A stretch of 64,000 nucleotides of DNA from Actinophytocola sp963825445. GTDB taxonomy: Bacteria > Actinomycetota > Actinomycetes > Mycobacteriales > Pseudonocardiaceae. The notes under the pieces are model-generated. The model had not been told where the DNA came from. It made no database searches and was given only the letters and a program-made list of their open reading frames with translations. How positions within the stretch are numbered: the stretch's first letter is position 1; every line of letters starts with the position of its first letter. Below, in pieces: positions 15,787 through 24,027 of the stretch. Position numbers and translations under genes: made by a program. The DNA is taken from contig CAWGTM010000024.1 in assembly GCA_963825445.1 (NCBI GenBank), positions 310,001 through 374,000 of the forward strand, written 5' to 3'.

Positions 15787-16544
15787 TGGATCAGAAGGCC
15801 CGCGCCGAGCGGCTCCGTGAGCTGCACGGCAAGGAAATGCTGGTGCTGCCCAACGTCTGGGACGCGGCGAGCGCGAAGATCGTGGCCGAGGCGGGCTTCC
15901 CGGCGGTGGCCACCGCGAGCGCGGCCATCTCGGCCATGCTCGGTTATCCCGACGGCGAGGGCGCCCCGTGGCAGGAGATGTTCGCGGCGGCCGGCCGGGT
16001 CGCCCGGGCGGTGTCGGTCCCGGTGACCGTGGACGCCGAGGCGGGCTACGGCATGCGACCGGACGAATTCGTGGACCGTCTACTGGAGACCGGTGCGGTC
16101 GGCTGCAACCTGGAGGACACCGACCACCAGGCAGGCGGTCTGGCCGAGGCGGGCGCGCACGCCCAGTGGCTGGCCGACGTTCGTGCGGCCGCGGACAAGG
16201 TCCCACTGGTGATCAACGCCCGGGTGGACACCTTCCTGCCGTCCAGCGAGATCCCGGAACCGGACCGTCTGGCGGAGACGATCCGACGGGGCCGGCTGTA
16301 CCGCGAAGCGGGCGCGGACTGCCTCTACCCGATCGGCGTACGCCGCAGGAAGGACCTGGCCACCCTGGTGGCGGAACTACCGGGCCCGATCAACGGCAAC
16401 ACGGGCGACGAACTGGACCTGTCCACACTGGACGAACTGGGCGTGGCCCGAGTGTCCTACGGCCCGCGTTTCTACTTCGCGGCCCTGGCCACCCTGAAGT
16501 CCACGGTTCAGGAACTGGGAGCTACCGGCCGAGGCGCGAGGTGA
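15786..16544 (+). CDS. Isocitrate lyase / PEP mutase family protein
   Basis: A 252-residue single-domain member of the PEP mutase/isocitrate lyase superfamily. The segments VLPNVWDAASAKIVAEAGFPAVAT (residues 20-43) and VPVTVDAEAGYG (78-89) carry the Mg2+-site acidic residues, and CNLEDTD continues the TIM-barrel pattern. Such proteins act on 2-oxo acids with C-C or C-P bond cleavage; the real substrate of this widespread subgroup is undefined. A strong GGAGGA lies just upstream of ATG 15786. It is the last gene of the ECF operon. Its 3' end overlaps the decayed minus-strand gene by 23 bases. Confidence 0.88.
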   Translation: MDQKARAERLRELHGKEMLVLPNVWDAASAKIVAEAGFPAVATASAAISAMLGYPDGEGAPWQEMFAAAGRVARAVSVPVTVDAEAGYGMRPDEFVDRLLETGAVGCNLEDTDHQAGGLAEAGAHAQWLADVRAAADKVPLVINARVDTFLPSSEIPEPDRLAETIRRGRLYREAGADCLYPIGVRRRKDLATLVAELPGPINGNTGDELDLSTLDELGVARVSYGPRFYFAALATLKSTVQELGATGRGAR

Positions 16545-16940
16545 TGGTCCGCACCGCCTCGTCGCGGGCGCTCGTGTCCTGTGTCCGGATGGTCGACCTG
16601 GCGGTCGGAAAGATCGAGAACGCGACCGGTTGGCGTGGCGGAGGTCGACCCGGATGCGCGGCGGCCGGTCGGCGAACCCCGTCACGCCCGTCACGGCTTC
16701 CAGCGGACAACGGCGCTACCGTCCCATGTGGAGATGGGGCGTGAACGTCACCGCGTCGGCCTCGAGCGCGAGAACCCCGCCCACCCAGGCCATCCGGGAG
16801 GTCGTCGACCTGAGCGCACTGGCGAACCACTTGTGGTCGCCATCCACGGCGGCCGCGAACTTCGCGGTGTACATCGGCGCCAGCACGAGGACCGCGGGAA
16901 CCACCACGGCCGCTAGCACCACATACCGCTCCGGTCGTGG
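16522..16940 (-). pseudogene. Decayed membrane-protein gene with several frameshifts
   Basis: Pieces of one protein are spread over three minus-strand frames. One frame gives a membrane helix and following sequence (VVLAAVVVPAVLVLAPMYTAKF, then WFASALRSTTSRMAWVGGVLALEADAVTFTP). It passes at about 16735 to another frame (STWDGSAVVRWK), returns at about 16700 to the first (VTGFADRPPRIRVDLRHANR), and shifts near 16617 to a third (FSIFPTARSTIRTQDTSARDEAVRTITSRLGR, stop at 16522-16524). The order and sense are those of a PH-like envelope protein. At least three indels and no proper 5' end mark it as a pseudogene. The upstream boundary is approximate. Confidence 0.55.
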
Positions 16941-17213
16941 TGGACGGGGAGAGTAACGAGCTGCTCGCCTGGGGCCGGACGCCGAGCGGCGCGGGTGGCC
17001 CTGCTTCCCTCCGGTGGAGGGCGAGATGATCGTCCACCCGCTCCACCGGTCACTGTGGACACTCCTGGGCGGGATCGTCGAGCGGTCCTGTTGTTCGCGC
17101 CCGACCAATCCTTCGACGGGGTCACCCCGCCGCCGGAGGACTCGTTGTACACGATCGACGACGTGCCCGACCTCGCCACCTGGATCGAGGTGTGTGCCCG
17201 GCAGTGGGGCTAG
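16925..17213 (+). pseudogene. 3' fragment of a SUKH/SMI1-like gene (tentative)
   Basis: The run VVVDGESNELLAWGRTPSG begins near 16931 without any start codon, and after a frame change around 17000-17025 continues as VTVDTPG..LLFAPDQSFDGVTPP to DLATWIEVCARQWG, ending at a stop at 17211-17213. Acidic residues, tryptophans and the G-TPSG-W-pattern resemble the end of SUKH/SMI1-KNR4 proteins, a family often serving as toxin immunity proteins. It starts where the minus-strand remnant ends, as if two truncated genes were joined. The family assignment is by eye and uncertain; decay is supported by the missing start and the frame change. Confidence 0.4.
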
Positions 17214-18466
17214 TCCCGGGTCAGCCAGAGGGAGGCGGCCGTCAGGAGCGCTTCGGTCCCACGTCGCAACGTGCGGTCCAGGTCGGTCGGCACGAAGTCC
17301 GGTGAGTGGTTGCCGGGGGCGGTGCCGGCGGCCACCGCGAGTTGGGGCTGGTCCGGGTGTTCGTAGAGGGAATCGGGGAAGCCGCCGAAGTTCCAGAACA
17401 CCGACGGCACACCCAGCGCCGTGCCGAACGTGCCGAAGTCCTCGCTCGCCGGCTTGCGGCCCGCCTCGTGGACGACCTCCGCGCCGAACGCCGCCGTGAA
17501 CCCGGCGAGCACCCGCCGCGTGGCGGCCTCGTCGTTGACCAGCAACGGGAACGCGTTGATCGGCGTGATCTCCGGCTCGCGGGGCGCCCCGGCGGCGGCC
17601 GCCTCGGCCGCCACGATCCGGGCCACGGCCGCGAGGACACGCCGCCGCACCTCGGCGTCGAACGTCCGGATGTTGAGCTTCAGCTCCGCCTCCGCGGGGA
17701 TCACGTTCTCCTTCGTCCCCGCGCGGAACGAGCCGACCGTGACCACCGCGACGTCGGTGGCCGCCAACTCCCTGGCCACGATCGTCTGCAGGCGCAACAC
17801 GATGGCGGACGCGATGACGATCGGGTCGACCGTGGTCTGCGGCGCCGACGCGTGCCCGCCCCGGCCGAACACCGTCACCCGCAGGCTGTCGGCCGCCGCC
17901 ATGAACACGCCGGGCCGGGCATAGAGGTGCCCGCTCGGCGCGGACACGATGTGCTGGCCGAGCGCCACGTCGTAGTGCGGGAACCGGTCGAGAAAGCCGT
18001 CGTCGAGCATGGCCCGCGCGCCGGCGCCGATCTCCTCGGCCGGCTGGAAGACGGCGAGCACGGTGCCCGACCAGTGTTCCCTCGTGGCGGCGAGTTGCTC
18101 GGCCGCGCCGACCAGCGCCGTGACGTGGGTGTCGTGCCCACACGCGTGCATGACCGGGCCGGTCTCGCCGTCCGGTCCGACGGCCGTGGCGTTGCTGCGG
18201 TAGGGAACCGCGTCGTTCTCGCGGATCGGCAGCGCGTCCATGTCGGCACGCAGCAGCACCGAGCCGCCGGCGCCGTTGCGCAGCACACCGACCACGCCCG
18301 TGCCACCCACCCCGGTCGTGACCTCGAACCCGGCGGCGGTCAGCCGCGCCGCCACCCGGGCGGCCGTGCGTTCCTCCTGGAACGACAGCTCCGGGTGTTC
18401 GTGCAGGTCGCGGTAGAACGCGGTGAGATCGGCGATCCGCCCGGCGAGACCGGCGGTCAGGGACAT
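17210..18466 (-). CDS. M20-family amidohydrolase (N-acyl amino acid hydrolase type)
   Basis: A 418-residue metallopeptidase of the M20D type, like indole-acetyl-amino acid or hippurate hydrolases. Metal-site motifs are VLLRADMDALPI (about residues 70-81), HACGHDTHV (108-116), QPAEEIGAGA (141-150) and the GRGGHAS segment that starts the lid domain. It cleaves N-acylated amino acids or dipeptide-like amides in the cytoplasm. It is the last gene of a nine-gene minus-strand operon and lies 12 bases after the metalloprotease gene, so its likely role is to free amino acids from imported substrates. Its stop shares bases with the stop of the convergent pseudogene. Confidence 0.92.
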   Translation of the reverse strand: MSLTAGLAGRIADLTAFYRDLHEHPELSFQEERTAARVAARLTAAGFEVTTGVGGTGVVGVLRNGAGGSVLLRADMDALPIRENDAVPYRSNATAVGPDGETGPVMHACGHDTHVTALVGAAEQLAATREHWSGTVLAVFQPAEEIGAGARAMLDDGFLDRFPHYDVALGQHIVSAPSGHLYARPGVFMAAADSLRVTVFGRGGHASAPQTTVDPIVIASAIVLRLQTIVARELAATDVAVVTVGSFRAGTKENVIPAEAELKLNIRTFDAEVRRRVLAAVARIVAAEAAAAGAPREPEITPINAFPLLVNDEAATRRVLAGFTAAFGAEVVHEAGRKPASEDFGTFGTALGVPSVFWNFGGFPDSLYEHPDQPQLAVAAGTAPGNHSPDFVPTDLDRTLRRGTEALLTAASLWLTRD

Positions 18467-18478
18467 GGGACTCCTTCG

Positions 18479-20614
18479 CTAGATGGGTACGCCGGGCGGC
18501 AGGTCGGGCAGCGCGGCCGGATGTTCGTACGCGGTCTTCGTGATGGCCTCCCACCGCGCCGCGAGCGCGGGCCGCACCTCGTCGGGCAGCCACCCGGCGA
18601 CGGTCTCGACAGCGGCCACCCGCGTGGGGTGGTGCAGCACCGGCGACGTCAGCGAGTGTTCGAAGCGGCGCAGGACCGTCCAGCCGATCGCCTCGGTGTC
18701 GGGGTCCCTGTCGTCGGTGTGGAGCAACTCGATCGCCCGGCCAACCGTCGCGGCGAGCACGTCGTCGAGGACGGGCCCCAGTCGGTTCAGGCGGGCCGGC
18801 GCCAGGAGCGTGCCGGCCACGACGTCGGCACCGGCGCTGATCGCGGCCGTCACGTCGAAGGCGCCGCCCGTGCGGTGGTCGAACTGCCCCTCCCGGCGCG
18901 GGCGCCCGCCCGCGGGACCGACGAGCAGCGGCCGGAGTTGGTCGGGGATCGCCAGGAACTCCGGGGTCAGGAGCGTGGTGAGCAGGTCGAGGGCGGTCCG
19001 CTGGTCCTTCGGAGGCACCGGGGTCGCCGCGCCGGCGAAGGCCTCGCCGGTCATCGCGTAGCGCCGCCTGCTGCCACCGACGAGCTTGGCGACGGCCGTC
19101 GCCTGGTGGCGGTGCAGCAGGTACAGCAACAGGAAGCGGCGTTCGATCTCGTTGGGATCGCTGCCGGGCGGCGCGACGGCCGGGCCGAACCGGCGCAGTG
19201 CGGCCGCGCGGATCGCCAGGAGTTCCCGCAGTGCCGTGACCGGCTCGCGCGGCGCGATCCACGTGGCACCACAGGAGTCCGCGGCGTCGTCGGTGCGCGC
19301 GTCGGCGTCGGTGACGTAGGGGAGATCCGCGGAGGAACCGGATCCGTAGAGCGCGCCGATCTGATGGAGGTCCCAGGGACCGGGTCCGGTCGCGTACGGA
19401 GTGGGCGCGACCGGCCGGTCACCGTCCATGGCGAACAGCGGCCCCGGGTAGTCCATCACGGACGGACGCGCGTGTTCGTGCGAAGCGAAGTTGTGTGCCA
19501 GCCCGATTCCGTGGCCGATCTCGTGGGCGGCGAGCTGACGCAGTCGCGCGGCCACCACGCCCGCCACGGTCGCCGCGCCGTCGTCGTTCGAGTACGGCGC
19601 GAGCACGCTCTCGGTGATCGCGCGCAGCTGCTCGATCCGCTGGGAACCCAGTCGCACCACAGCACGCAGGATCTCGCCGGTGCGCGGGTCGACCTGGGTC
19701 ATGCCCATGGACCAGCCGCGGTCGGCCCGGTGCACCCACAGCACCACGTTGCGCCGGGGATCGGTCAGCTCGGCGCCCTCGGGCAGCGGCTCCACCCGGT
19801 AGCGGCCGGGCAGCCCGGCGTCGGCGAACGCCTCCTGCCACCAGTTGCCGCCGGTCAGGACGGCGTCGCGCACGGCGGGCGGCATGGCCGGGTCCAGGTG
19901 GAAGACGATCGGCTCCTCGGCCCGAAACCTCGTCGCCAGTGGGGTTTCCGCGTCCCGGTCGGCGATGCCGTCGAAGCGGTGTACCGCGAGGTTCGACGTG
20001 GCGCCGGCCGTCGGGTCGAGGCGCTTCGGCTCGTAACCGGGTGGCGGCAACGGCCGCAGCGCCACCTGCTGGCGCACGCTCACGGTGTCCGCCGGCGCCG
20101 GTCGGATGAGCGGCGCGGGCGGCCCCACCACCACCGGGGAGCGCCCGGTCGTCGGCGACGGTCCCGGCCGGTGCGCGCGGAACGTCAGGACCGACTCCAC
20201 GGCCAGGACGTCGCCGTACCACTCGACGCGGTCCACGCGACTGAGCGTCCGGTCGAGCACGAACGGGGTGTCGGCGACGTCGGTCAGCCGTCGGCCGGCC
20301 CCCACGAGGTCGACCAGGCCGAGCGGTGCGGGGTCGAACGCGTCCGGTCCGGCGGCGGGGCAGCGGGCGAGCGCCGACTCGGCGAACGACCGGGCCGCCG
20401 CGGCCTGCTCGGCGGGCGTGTCCCCGGAGTGGCCGAACTCGGCGTTGACGGCGGTGATCACCACGGCACCGTCGTCACCGTTGGCACCGTCGGCGCGGCA
20501 CACCAGCGACGGCCCGACCTCACCCCGGTCGAGTCCGACGGCCGAGCGGCCGAGACCGCCGGTGACGGTGGCGTGCACCAGAAAGCTCGGCCCGGCCGGC
20601 CAGAAGGGCCTCAC
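18479..20614 (-). CDS. Zinc-dependent metalloprotease, DUF5117-type
   Basis: A 711-residue protein with the extended zinc motif HEIGHGIGLAHN at residues 364-375, followed by a conserved methionine segment SVMDYPGPLF that suits a metzincin Met-turn. The surrounding sequence (YEPKRLDPTAG, LRPLPPPGYEPK) matches actinobacterial and bacteroidal DUF5117/DUF5118 proteases. No signal peptide is visible at the GTG start (20614), so it may act in the cytoplasm, unlike many secreted relatives. It overlaps the ABC ATPase stop by GTGA. In this operon it probably degrades imported peptides (inference). Confidence 0.85.
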   Translation of the reverse strand: MRPFWPAGPSFLVHATVTGGLGRSAVGLDRGEVGPSLVCRADGANGDDGAVVITAVNAEFGHSGDTPAEQAAAARSFAESALARCPAAGPDAFDPAPLGLVDLVGAGRRLTDVADTPFVLDRTLSRVDRVEWYGDVLAVESVLTFRAHRPGPSPTTGRSPVVVGPPAPLIRPAPADTVSVRQQVALRPLPPPGYEPKRLDPTAGATSNLAVHRFDGIADRDAETPLATRFRAEEPIVFHLDPAMPPAVRDAVLTGGNWWQEAFADAGLPGRYRVEPLPEGAELTDPRRNVVLWVHRADRGWSMGMTQVDPRTGEILRAVVRLGSQRIEQLRAITESVLAPYSNDDGAATVAGVVAARLRQLAAHEIGHGIGLAHNFASHEHARPSVMDYPGPLFAMDGDRPVAPTPYATGPGPWDLHQIGALYGSGSSADLPYVTDADARTDDAADSCGATWIAPREPVTALRELLAIRAAALRRFGPAVAPPGSDPNEIERRFLLLYLLHRHQATAVAKLVGGSRRRYAMTGEAFAGAATPVPPKDQRTALDLLTTLLTPEFLAIPDQLRPLLVGPAGGRPRREGQFDHRTGGAFDVTAAISAGADVVAGTLLAPARLNRLGPVLDDVLAATVGRAIELLHTDDRDPDTEAIGWTVLRRFEHSLTSPVLHHPTRVAAVETVAGWLPDEVRPALAARWEAITKTAYEHPAALPDLPPGVPI

Positions 20615-21372
20615 CGCGCACCGGGAACCGCGGCCAGCAGCGCGCGGGTGTACTCGGCGGCGGGCCTCGCGAAGACGTCGTCCACCGGCCCCGCCTCCTC
20701 CACCTTGCCGTGGCGCAGCACCACGACCTCGTCGCTCACCTGCTCCACCACCGCGAGGTTGTGGGAGATGAACAGCATGGTGAGCGACAGCTCGTGGCGC
20801 AGCCGGTCGAGCAGCGCCAGCACCTCGGCCTGCACCGAGACGTCCAGCGCCGAGGTGATCTCGTCGGCCACCACGACTTCGGGCCGGGTGATCAGCGCAC
20901 GGGCGATGGCCACGCGTTGGCGCTGCCCGCCGGAGAACTCGTACGGGTAGCGGTCGGCCGCGTCGTCGGGCAGCGCGACCTCCTGCAGCGCGGCCGCGAT
21001 CGCGTCCCGGTGGCGGCGCACGCTGGCCCGCGCCGGGTCGAGTGCCTCCGCCAGCGTCTGACCGATGGTGCGGCGCGGGTTGAGCGACGAGTACGGGTCC
21101 TGCGGGATCAGCTGCACCCGACGCAGGAACGCACGCCGCTCACGGCGGCCGAACCCGCCGACGTCGGTCCCGTCGAGCAACACCCGACCCGACGTCACGG
21201 GCACGATGCCGAGGATCGCCTTGGCGAGCGTCGACTTGCCGGACCCGGACTCGCCGACCAGCCCCACGGTGCGCCCGGCGGGCACGGACACGCTCACGTC
21301 GTCGAGCGCGGTCATGGCCCGGGCCCCACGGCCGAACCGCACGGTGAGTCCCTCAACGGCGACGGTGCTCAT
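20611..21372 (-). CDS. Oligopeptide/dipeptide ABC transporter ATPase (DppF-like)
   Basis: A 253-residue ATPase with Walker A GLVGESGSGKSTLAKAI (about residues 36-52), the Q-loop LIPQDPYSSLNPRRT, the signature EFSGGQRQRVAIARAL and Walker B VVVADEITSALDVSVQAEV. The SSLNPR after the Q-loop marks the peptide/nickel subfamily. ATG at 21372 overlaps the permease-ATPase fusion stop by ATGA. It is the second ATP-binding subunit of the importer; the first is fused to the permease upstream. It lacks the C-terminal extension of many OppF proteins. It powers peptide uptake at the cytoplasmic membrane. Confidence 0.94.
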   Translation of the reverse strand: MSTVAVEGLTVRFGRGARAMTALDDVSVSVPAGRTVGLVGESGSGKSTLAKAILGIVPVTSGRVLLDGTDVGGFGRRERRAFLRRVQLIPQDPYSSLNPRRTIGQTLAEALDPARASVRRHRDAIAAALQEVALPDDAADRYPYEFSGGQRQRVAIARALITRPEVVVADEITSALDVSVQAEVLALLDRLRHELSLTMLFISHNLAVVEQVSDEVVVLRHGKVEEAGPVDDVFARPAAEYTRALLAAVPGAR

Positions 21373-23030
21373 GGTCGGGCTCCCTGGATCGACAGGCGTG
21401 GCACGGATTCCAGCAGCATCCGGGTGTAGGGCGAGCTGACCTCGCCGGCCCGCAGTGCCTCGCGGGTGAGTTCCTCCACGATCACTCCGTCCTTCATCAC
21501 CAGGACCCGGTCGCACAGTTCCTCGACTACCCCGAGGTCGTGGGAGATGAACAGCGTGGCCGTGTCGGTCTCGTCGCGGATTCGCGCCAGTTCGCGCAGG
21601 ATGCCGGCCGCCACGGTGACATCGAGCGCGGTGGTCGGCTCGTCGGCCACGAGCAGCGCCGGCTCGGCGGCCAGCGCCGCGGCGATCATGGCCCGCTGCC
21701 GCATGCCGCCGGACAACTCGTACGGGTGGGACCGCATGAGTCGGTCGGGATCGGTGATGTGCACGTCGGCCAACAGCCCGGCGATGATCGCGCGGGCCTC
21801 CTTGGCCGACCGGCCCCGATGGACCCGCAACACCTCGGTGAGCTGCCCGCCCATCCGCAGCGCCGGGTTGAACGTGGTGCCGGGATCCTGGTAGATCATC
21901 GCGACCGCGTCGGCCAGCTCCCGGCGGGTCGGCCGGTCGAGCAGGTCCAGCTCGGCTGCCCGCAGCTCGCTCGCCGAAGCGGTCAGCCCGTCGGGGAGCA
22001 GCCGCGCGAGCGACAGCGCGGTCAACGACTTGCCGCTGCCGGACTCGCCGACCAGCCCGAGGATCTCGCCCCGGCGGATCTCGAACGAGATGCCGTGCAC
22101 CAGCTCGGTGCCGTCCGCGCGCCGCACGATCAGGTCGCGCACCACGACCGGCGCGTCCGAGCCGCCGCGCACCGACCGCGTCGCCGGGACGCGAGGCCCG
22201 CGCCGCTGGGAGACGCGCGGGTCGACCGCCGCCGCCAGACCGTCACCCACCAGCATGGCGCCGACCGACAGCAACAGGATCAGCAGTGTCGGCCCCACCA
22301 CCTCGATGGGTTGCGAGTAGATGGACGGCAGCGCGTCAGCCAGCAGCCGGCCGAGGTCGTAGTCGGGGGTCTGGACCCCGAGACCCACGAACGACAACGC
22401 CGACATGGCGACGAGACCCGTGGCGAAGCTCGCGGCCAACTGGATGAGCAGCGGTTCGGCCATGTTCGGCAGCAGGTGGCGGCTGATCAACGCGCGGCGC
22501 GGCACCCCGGTCAGCCGAGCGGTGGTCATGAAGTCGCGTTGGTGAATCGCGCCGCCGAGATTCGCGGTCAGCCGGGCGGTCGCCGGGATGTTCGCCACCG
22601 CCACGGCCACCACCAGCTGCCAGCGCCCGGCGCCGAGGATCGCGGCGAGCACCACGGCCACCAGCAGTTCCGGGTAGGACACGGTGATCTCCACGATCCG
22701 CAGGGAGAACTCCCGCACGCGCCGCGGCGCCGTCCAGATGGCCGTGCCGATCAGCACTCCGACGGTCATGGAGATCGCCGTGGCGGCCAGCGCCATCACC
22801 AGGCTCGCCTCGGCGCCGACCAACGACCTGGCCAGGAGATCCCGGCCGAACACGTCGGTGCCCAGCCAGTGCGCGCCCGACGCGGGCAGCGCGATGTCCG
22901 AGCTGAGCCCTTCGGCCGAGTCGCGGATGGTGAGCGACGCGATGACCACCGCGATGCCTGTGCCGACCAGCAACACGGCGCCGGCCACCAGCATCGGGTG
23001 CCAGCGCAGTCGGCTCGGGCGCTCAGCCAT
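21369..23030 (-). CDS. Fused permease-ATPase of a peptide ABC transporter (DppC-DppD)
   Basis: A 553-residue fusion. Residues 1 to about 275 form a DppC-type permease with five to six helices, the N-terminal ALPASGAHWLGTDVFGRDLLAR motif and the EAA-like loop ARLTGVPRRALISRHLLPN. Residues about 290-553 form a DppD-type ATPase with Walker A GLVGESGSGKSLTALS, signature ELSGGMRQRAMIAAAL and Walker B LLVADEPTTALDVTV. Such fusions occur in actinobacteria. It overlaps its neighbours by ATGA downstream and 8 bases upstream. The start is ATG at 23030. Confidence 0.94.
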   Translation of the reverse strand: MAERPSRLRWHPMLVAGAVLLVGTGIAVVIASLTIRDSAEGLSSDIALPASGAHWLGTDVFGRDLLARSLVGAEASLVMALAATAISMTVGVLIGTAIWTAPRRVREFSLRIVEITVSYPELLVAVVLAAILGAGRWQLVVAVAVANIPATARLTANLGGAIHQRDFMTTARLTGVPRRALISRHLLPNMAEPLLIQLAASFATGLVAMSALSFVGLGVQTPDYDLGRLLADALPSIYSQPIEVVGPTLLILLLSVGAMLVGDGLAAAVDPRVSQRRGPRVPATRSVRGGSDAPVVVRDLIVRRADGTELVHGISFEIRRGEILGLVGESGSGKSLTALSLARLLPDGLTASASELRAAELDLLDRPTRRELADAVAMIYQDPGTTFNPALRMGGQLTEVLRVHRGRSAKEARAIIAGLLADVHITDPDRLMRSHPYELSGGMRQRAMIAAALAAEPALLVADEPTTALDVTVAAGILRELARIRDETDTATLFISHDLGVVEELCDRVLVMKDGVIVEELTREALRAGEVSSPYTRMLLESVPRLSIQGARP

Positions 23031-24027
23031 GGTTGCCTCCTCGCACGCGGGGGTCGACGATGCCGAGCAGGATGTCGACGGCCATCGTCATCAACGCGGC
23101 CAGCACGGCGAGCACGAGCACGATGCCCTGCACCAGCGGATAGTCCTTGGTGGCCACGGCGTTCACCACGCCCAGCCCCAGACCCGGCCAACCGAACACC
23201 GTCTCGACGCTGATGGCGCCGCCCAACATGCCGACCAGGATGATCCCGCTCAGCGTCAACGTGCTGGTCAGCAGATTCGGCAGCGCATAACGCAGTGCGG
23301 TCCGCGCGGTGCTCAGCCGCCAGCCGCGCGCCGTGCGCAGGTAGTCCTGTTCGAGCACCACGGCCGTCTCGCGCCGCACGATCCGCGCGATCAGGCAGAT
23401 GGACGGCAGGCTCAACGCGAGCGCCGGCAACAGGATCGACAGTCCTGGTTGCGAACGCGTGTAGGCGGGTGGCAGCACTTCCAGCGTCACCGCGAACACC
23501 AGCACCAGCAGGGTCGCCATCACGTACGGCGGGATGGCCGCCACGAACGCCGTCACGTAGCCGAATCCCGAGTCCAGCCAGCGGCGCCGACCGCCCCGGG
23601 TGAGATGGCCGACCGCCATGCCGAGCGGGATCGACACGGCCAGCACCAGGAGCAACGCGAGGAACGCCAGGCCGGCGGTGAACGGCAACCGCCGGAACAC
23701 CACGTCGGCCACCGGGGCGTTGAGCGAGAACGAATGGCCGAGGTCGCCCTGGAACAGTCCGCCGAGGTAGTCACCGAACCGTTCGAGCATCGGCCGGTCG
23801 AGGCCGAGTTCGGCCCGTACCCGCGCGATCTGGTCGACCGTGGCGTCCGGGCCGGCGGCACTCACCGCCGGGTCGCCGGGGATCAGTGGGACGATGAAGA
23901 ACGTCACCACCACGGCGATGACGACCGTGCCGAGCAGCCCGGCGAACCGGCGCGCGGCGAAGGCCGACCAGGAGGAACCGCTTGCCCCGCCCCGAATCCG
24001 GCGGACGGTGGTGTCCGGTGTGGTCAT
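23023..24027 (-). CDS. Peptide ABC transporter permease (DppB-like)
   Basis: A 334-residue permease. After a cytoplasmic N-terminus comes FAGLLGTVVIAVVVTFFIVPLIPGDPA, the invariant first helix and PGDP motif of DppB. The rest shows five more helices, the loop GLDRPMLERFGDYLGGLFQGDLG and the EAA-like segment RTARGWRLSTARTALRYALPN. It forms the membrane channel together with the fused permease. The ATG at 24027 overlaps the binding-protein stop by ATGA. The length is normal for the family. Confidence 0.95.
   Translation of the reverse strand: MTTPDTTVRRIRGGASGSSWSAFAARRFAGLLGTVVIAVVVTFFIVPLIPGDPAVSAAGPDATVDQIARVRAELGLDRPMLERFGDYLGGLFQGDLGHSFSLNAPVADVVFRRLPFTAGLAFLALLLVLAVSIPLGMAVGHLTRGGRRRWLDSGFGYVTAFVAAIPPYVMATLLVLVFAVTLEVLPPAYTRSQPGLSILLPALALSLPSICLIARIVRRETAVVLEQDYLRTARGWRLSTARTALRYALPNLLTSTLTLSGIILVGMLGGAISVETVFGWPGLGLGVVNAVATKDYPLVQGIVLVLAVLAALMTMAVDILLGIVDPRVRGGNHG

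Noticed and set aside
17306..20950. Very long plus-strand frame opposite the peptide operon
   Set aside because: GC-rich shadow: Arg/Gly/His/Gln-rich with no domains, opposite well-supported genes.
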